Origin: Methanomassiliicoccaceae archaeon
GTDB taxonomy: Archaea; Thermoplasmatota; Thermoplasmata; Methanomassiliicoccales; Methanomethylophilaceae
Assembly (NCBI GenBank): GCA_009778265.1
Contig: WRKA01000151.1
Coordinates: forward strand, 1 to 8,859
Length of the DNA stretch: 8,859 bases
Reading direction: 5' to 3'
Position 1 is the first letter of the stretch. Every line of letters starts with the position of its first letter. The notes below the pieces were generated by a model. That model was not told where the DNA came from. It ran no database searches and saw only the letters and a program-made list of their open reading frames with translations. The position numbers and the translations under genes were made by a program. Of this stretch, positions 6,328-8,859 are shown in pieces.

Positions 6328-6358
6328 ACTCGGACCGATCCGATACGGCCTGCTTTTG

Positions 6359-6369
6359 TGTATATATTC
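6359..6369 (+). promoter_or_regulatory. possible plus-strand TATA box pointing into the antisense of the hypothetical gene
   Basis: GTATATATTCG-like sequence with a preceding TTTTGT. A start about 25 nt downstream would fall at the ATG at 6386, giving a leaderless message or an antisense RNA to the gene at 6440-6927. The only support is its position and TATA-like sequence. Confidence 0.25.
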
Positions 6370-6439
6370 GAACAGGACCGCGGTAATGACGGACGAAATG
6401 ATAATTGTGAGACGAGCAGGGCGACGACCGTATGATCGT

Positions 6440-6927
6440 TCATGCATCTACTTTCTTTGTGAAGTGATATATTGTTCCCAATTTAAATTCGAAGTCGGCC
6501 ACTCCCTCTCCGTATCTTATGTCCTCGATGTACGTTTCTTCAACTTCGACTGTGTCAGAATATTTCTTTTCTCCCATCCACTGCGTTGTCAGATATATCT
6601 CTCCCATATCATCTACATGCTTCTTCAGGAACTGCACGAACATATCGACGGATCTCACAGATTCTTTGTAATGTTGCATAGAGACCTTTTTAACTCTTTC
6701 ATAATAGCCTATCGATGCAAAAAAGCAATACAGATGACCTTTCATGATCTTGTCCAGATCCGATAGGGCATCGATATACGCATCATCAAATTCATCGCGA
6801 TCCTTTATGCCTGCCAACTCTCCGAACGCATCGTAATCGTACGGTCTGCGCCCGAAGGTGGTGGGTTTCGAGACCGTCATATTGCGTATGATCGGTCTCG
6901 GGGTTGCAATAAAACTTGCACTTGACA
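6440..6927 (-). CDS. hypothetical protein, not recognised
   Basis: The 162-residue protein (ATG at 6927) matches no family I know. The N-terminus (1-30) is rich in Ser/Thr/Pro/Ile, then GRRPYDYDAFGELAG opens a helical middle (about 40-110: DEFDDAYIDALSDLDKIMKG and YYERVKKVSMQHYKESVRSVDMFVQFLKKH). The C-terminal third looks beta-rich (GEIYLTTQW, DTVEVEETYIEDIRYGEG, DFEFKLGTIYHFTKK). It is acidic overall, with no signal peptide or membrane helix. AGTGGT upstream is a plausible ribosome-binding site. An in-frame GTG at 6937 and an ATG at 6880 are alternatives; the latter would start at MTVSKPTTFGRRPYD but has no ribosome-binding site. Codons are AT-richer than in the housekeeping neighbours, and long gene-poor gaps flank it, so it looks accessory. 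Confidence 0.7.
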
Positions 6928-7169
6928 TAATTACCACTTAGGAGATCCGAAGAACGAATGCGCGTTCCCGCGACCCGTGTATAATGATCGAAATAAACTT
7001 GACCGTCTTCGTGCGCAGGTTCGAATAAAGGATCCGGACCGCGTATTTTTGCAGCGTTTGTAGCAATATATGTCCATTTGTTGTCTAATGTACTATTCAA
7101 ATTAATTATAGTTTTTGTTTGTGCTGTTGCTATTATTACCTTATGGGAAGTCTTTGATTTTCACGCCCG

Positions 7170-7325
7170 GTGAGAAAAAGCCGGTTATTGAAACAATTTG
7201 AAAAAGAGGCCGTTCGCACAGCGTTCTGTCCTCGGAAATACCTCGGGGCGACATTCCGCCCAGGTGTTCAGATGATAAACGCGCCAAAAACTATCTGCAG
7301 TAGCATAATAACAAATGAATCGTAA
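7170..7325 (+). CDS. possible small ORF, 51 codons, unproven
   Basis: A GTG-initiated frame encodes MRKSRLLKQFEKEAVRTAFC followed by PRKYLGATFRPGVQMINAPK and a short Ser/Ile-rich end. The first half is basic and helix-like and the composition is protein-like. However, there is no clear ribosome-binding site and the start is weak. A TATA-like element at 7099-7111 would put the transcript start near 7133, giving a leader of about 37 nt. The region contains no other plus-strand gene. It may be a small protein, a gene remnant or chance. Confidence 0.2.
   Translation: MRKSRLLKQFEKEAVRTAFCPRKYLGATFRPGVQMINAPKTICSSIITNES
7246..7261. other. GC-rich hairpin
   Basis: The stem is GGGCG/CGCCC with the 6-base loop ACATTC. 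It stands in an intergenic stretch about 100 bp before the second PRC-barrel gene. It could be part of a leader RNA, but without a T-run it is not a classical terminator. It also lies inside the weak 51-codon ORF. Confidence 0.25.
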
Positions 7326-7348
7326 AATGTTTATTGCACGGAACGGTT

Positions 7349-7353
7349 GGAGG
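7349..7353 (+). promoter_or_regulatory. strong ribosome-binding site fixing the PRC-barrel start
   Basis: GGAGG sits 5 nt before the ATG at 7359 and is the best Shine-Dalgarno match in the window. It overrules the upstream in-frame TTG at 7347, which would read through it. Confidence 0.75.
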
Positions 7354-7358
7354 CCTTG

Positions 7359-7679
7359 ATGTTAGAGGAAGCGGGAAATCTGATCAATCTCGAGGTATAC
7401 ACACCGGCCGGTCTGTTCGTCGGAGTTGTGAACAATCTGGTGATAGATCTGAAGACCAACAGGGTGGACGGCCTTTTTTTGGATAAATCGAGTCCGGCCC
7501 TTGTCGATCACGGTGTCTCGCTGAACATACCTTTCAGGTGGGTCCAGAGCGTCGGAGATATAATCATTCTCAGAGCTTTTCCGGAACACGTATCGTTCAG
7601 TCAGAAAGAGGCGGAAAGGTCACTTCCCGGCAAAGGCGACGCAAAGAGCGGTAAGCGCGGGCGAATCGCCAAGGGATAA
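7359..7679 (+). CDS. PRC-barrel domain protein with basic C-terminal tail
   Basis: This 106-residue protein is a PRC-barrel over residues about 5-78: NLINLEVYTPAGLFVGVVNNL, then VIDLKTNRVDGLFLDK, then SLNIPFRWVQSVGDIIILR. A tail of about 28 residues rich in Lys/Arg/Gly/Ser follows. The tail (GKGDAKSGKRGRIAKG) looks disordered. PRC-barrels mediate protein contacts; in haloarchaea the CdpB PRC-barrel proteins belong to the FtsZ division machinery, and two paralogues work together there. Two different PRC-barrel proteins in this window make that comparison worth testing, but the role is inferred. The 3' 60 bp, encoding the basic tail, are also the antisense end of the HD-domain gene, so both C-termini are constrained by one DNA stretch. 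Confidence 0.85.
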   Translation: MLEEAGNLINLEVYTPAGLFVGVVNNLVIDLKTNRVDGLFLDKSSPALVDHGVSLNIPFRWVQSVGDIIILRAFPEHVSFSQKEAERSLPGKGDAKSGKRGRIAKG

Positions 7680-8201
7680 CGCAACGTTATCAAGATCTTC
7701 GCCGTACATGCGCGATAGTTCTCTGTGAAGAGCGACGATCCTGTCCGCCCCTCTGTCGGAACCTTTCATCCTCAGTTTTCCGACGCTGTGCGAATGCGGT
7801 ACGATGCGGTTATCGCTTACCATATTATCCGCATGCGCAACTATCTTCTCTTCTATGGTTCTCGGAATGTAATCGCCTTTCGGGATACCCAGTTCTTCGG
7901 CGTCGAGATCGTCGATCCCCGCCCCGGTGTGCTTTCTTATTATTGAGACGAGTTCTTCCGGAAGTCCGAGTCTTTCGGCCATGTCCGCGCCGACGTTCGC
8001 ATGCATCACCGTATGATCCTTTGCTCTTCCGATATCGTGAAGGAGGGCGCCGGCGACAACGAGCTTCATATCCGCGTCCATCATGCCGGCGAACTTGACC
8101 GCCACCGCCTTCACGGTGCAGCAATGTACGATCACTCTTTTCGTACATCCGGCGCGGTCGAGGAGCGTGACGCACTGCCGTTCATTTGGATATCTCGACA
8201 A
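7620..8201 (-). CDS. HD-domain (HDIG/TIGR00295-like) metal-dependent phosphohydrolase
   Basis: This 193-residue protein carries a complete HD-domain ligand set: H26, the doublet H55-D56 in LLHDIGRAK, H67, H91 in RKHTGAG and D125 in AHADN. HD proteins of this archaeal type are predicted to cleave nucleotide phosphates or phosphodiesters at a metal centre; the substrate is not established for this group. The start is taken as the TTG at 8201. It is the only suitable initiator before the conserved LLDRAGCTKRVIVHC region, and it overlaps the end of the aTrm56 gene by 20 bp, which suggests translational coupling. A C-terminal region (about 140-193) beyond the HD core contains MYGEDLDNVALSLGDSPALT. 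The 3' end overlaps the convergent PRC-barrel gene by 60 bp. Confidence 0.85.
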   Translation of the reverse strand: MSRYPNERQCVTLLDRAGCTKRVIVHCCTVKAVAVKFAGMMDADMKLVVAGALLHDIGRAKDHTVMHANVGADMAERLGLPEELVSIIRKHTGAGIDDLDAEELGIPKGDYIPRTIEEKIVAHADNMVSDNRIVPHSHSVGKLRMKGSDRGADRIVALHRELSRMYGEDLDNVALSLGDSPALTALCVAFAGK

Positions 8202-8700
8202 CCGTCTTCCCCCTCTCGTTCGGTATTACGGTGAAACGACCGTTACGTTCTTCGTACAACGCCCCGCCTTTCGTTAAACGGTCCATGAATATCGATAACG
8301 CGGCGATCTCCGAGTGCGGCTGGTTCCCGACGGAGACGTTCATGTCCGCACGTTCGTAGACCTCCGGCGGGACCTTCTCCGCGCCGACCACGATCATCAG
8401 GTCGGCATCGGAAGGTATCTTTGATAACGCTTCATCCAGTCTCTGTCCGTACATCGTCAGATGTATCACCATACCGTCGAACTTTTTTACGGCGTCCTTC
8501 CATTTTATTCCCGTTCTTATATCGAAATCCCCGCCGAAACGCTCGCATACGCTTCTGACGTTCTCTTCGAGCACACGGTCCTCCGTATCTACGAATATAC
8601 CTTTCGCGCCCAATGCGCGCGACGATAATGCAACGTGTGTGGTCACCCTCTTGTCCCTCTGCGGACGGTGACCTATCCGCATTATCCAAATGCCGGTCAT
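8182..8700 (-). CDS. tRNA (cytidine(56)-2'-O)-methyltransferase, aTrm56
   Basis: This 172-residue archaea-specific SPOUT methylase puts a 2'-O-methyl group on C56 in the T-loop of tRNAs, using S-adenosylmethionine. Its N-terminus has the family signature RIGHRPQRDKRVTTHVAL (8-25). HLTMYG lies at 80-85. The knotted cofactor-binding region contains GAEKVPPEVYERAD (106-119) and GNQPHSEIAAL (125-135), both hallmarks of this family. The length matches characterised enzymes such as that of Pyrococcus abyssi. The start follows the truncated upstream gene by 6 nt, with only a weak GCGGAT before the ATG. The HD-domain gene overlaps its 3' end, so the three look like one operon. The protein normally works as a dimer in the cytosol. 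Confidence 0.95.
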   Translation of the reverse strand: MTGIWIMRIGHRPQRDKRVTTHVALSSRALGAKGIFVDTEDRVLEENVRSVCERFGGDFDIRTGIKWKDAVKKFDGMVIHLTMYGQRLDEALSKIPSDADLMIVVGAEKVPPEVYERADMNVSVGNQPHSEIAALSIFMDRLTKGGALYEERNGRFTVIPNERGKTVVEISK

Positions 8701-8706
8701 ATCCGC

Positions 8707-8859
8707 TTACTTCTCTTGGATCGGCTCGATCCTGTGTCCGCGGTTGTCCATTTTGACCGACCTGCGTACGAGGCTTCTGAGCATCGTCGCCGTCAGACCC
8801 AACGTCTCCGCGACATCGCCGGAGAATTTCCCTCCCTTACTTATCTGCGCGAGGATCTT
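8707..8859 (-). CDS. C-terminal fragment of a helix-turn-helix-like protein (truncated at window edge)
   Basis: Only the last 50 codons are present; the 5' part lies beyond the window. The visible part reads as a helix-turn-helix: KILAQISKGGKFSGDVAETL, then GLTATMLRSLVRRSVKMDNR and a short tail ending in PIQEK. The spacing of GDVAETLGLTATMLRSLVRR fits the recognition-helix arrangement of winged or small DNA-binding domains. No family can be named from so little sequence. Its stop lies 6 nt before the aTrm56 ATG, suggesting one operon. Confidence 0.6.
   Translation of the reverse strand, partial: KILAQISKGGKFSGDVAETLGLTATMLRSLVRRSVKMDNRGHRIEPIQEK

Larger units (their letters stand above)
6231..6439. 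other. intergenic stretch between convergent fic and hypothetical gene
   Basis: I see no convincing gene here. GTTTTTCTTT (6318-6327) is a possible T-rich terminator for fic. TGTATATATTC (6359-6369) looks like a plus-strand TATA box about 26 nt before an ATG at 6386. That ATG opens a frame reading MTDEMIIVRRAGRRPYD, which resembles the N-terminal region of the minus-strand protein next door (MTVSKPTTFGRRPYD). Beyond about 6440 the frame only continues as antisense of that gene. Confidence 0.4.
6938..7358. other. 420-bp stretch without a firm gene
   Basis: The AT-rich core (about 7070-7140) contains AAATTAATTATAG (7099-7111), which could be a TATA box in either direction. Toward the hypothetical gene on the minus strand, CATTATACAC and GTTTATTTC near 6975-6999 are weaker promoter candidates. 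A GGGCG-N6-CGCCC hairpin lies at 7246-7261 with no T-run after it. A 51-codon ORF (7170-7325) is listed separately. Nothing resembles a tRNA, a CRISPR array or an insertion-sequence end. Confidence 0.4.

Noticed and set aside
6386..6766. Plus-strand frame of 127 codons starting MTDEMII
   Set aside because: Only the first 17 codons lie outside the minus-strand gene; the rest is its antisense shadow. Retained only as a possible remnant or antisense transcript start.
7018..7026. GGTTCGAAT, the T-loop signature of tRNA genes
   Set aside because: The flanking five bases on either side (GCAGG and AAAGG) do not pair, and no acceptor, D or anticodon arms can be drawn around it.
6792..7100. Minus-strand 102-codon frame from a TTG, open further upstream to about 7160
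   Set aside because: It has no good start or ribosome-binding site, its A-rich upstream codons give a low-complexity reading, and its 3' half overlaps the better-supported gene at 6440-6927. A decayed gene remnant cannot be excluded.
7241..7261. Intrinsic terminator hairpin
   Set aside because: The GGGCG/CGCCC stem has no following T-run, and there is no upstream gene on that strand that needs termination.

Overview
This window reads as archaeal chromosome. The evidence is a Cdc48/VAT-type AAA+ ATPase, an archaeal Elp3, the archaea-specific tRNA methylase aTrm56, TATA-type promoters in place of bacterial -35/-10 boxes, and ribosome-binding sites resembling GGTGATC. The gene families and composition suggest Thermoplasmatota, perhaps a Methanomassiliicoccales relative. 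The phylum is a moderate-confidence inference and the genus is not determined.

Left part (1-3865). The 3' end of a Cdc48/VAT gene, whose protein ends in an HbYX-like proteasome-docking tail (FYQ), is followed after 4 nt by a 78-aa PRC-barrel gene. A minus-strand cluster runs toward them: an XRE-type regulator, a winged-helix regulator with its own candidate promoter and operator, a small basic-tailed protein of unknown function, and elp3. The elp3 and PRC-barrel genes converge and overlap by 17 bp.

Centre (3353-6230). trxA and an unusual trxB (no recognisable NADPH-binding signature and an extra cysteine beside the CxxC) lead into the XRE-type regulator as an apparent operon. Divergent from trxA is a fic gene with a C-terminal winged helix. 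The shared 147-bp gap holds a TATA box on each side. Beside the fic box are three perfectly contiguous 12-bp repeats, preceded by one inverted half-site. This is the best candidate in the window for a dedicated, possibly self-regulated module.

Right-centre (6231-7358). This is a sparse, AT-richer, accessory-looking stretch with one minus-strand gene of unknown function, a possible inverted partial copy of its N-terminal coding region, and about 420 bp with only weak signals, including one possible 51-codon ORF.

Right end (7359-8859). A second PRC-barrel gene converges with and overlaps (60 bp) an HD-domain hydrolase gene. That gene follows the aTrm56 gene, which in turn follows a truncated helix-turn-helix-like gene that leaves the window. 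The functional themes are protein quality control, tRNA modification (wobble uridine by Elp3, C56 by aTrm56), thiol redox and AMPylation-type signalling.
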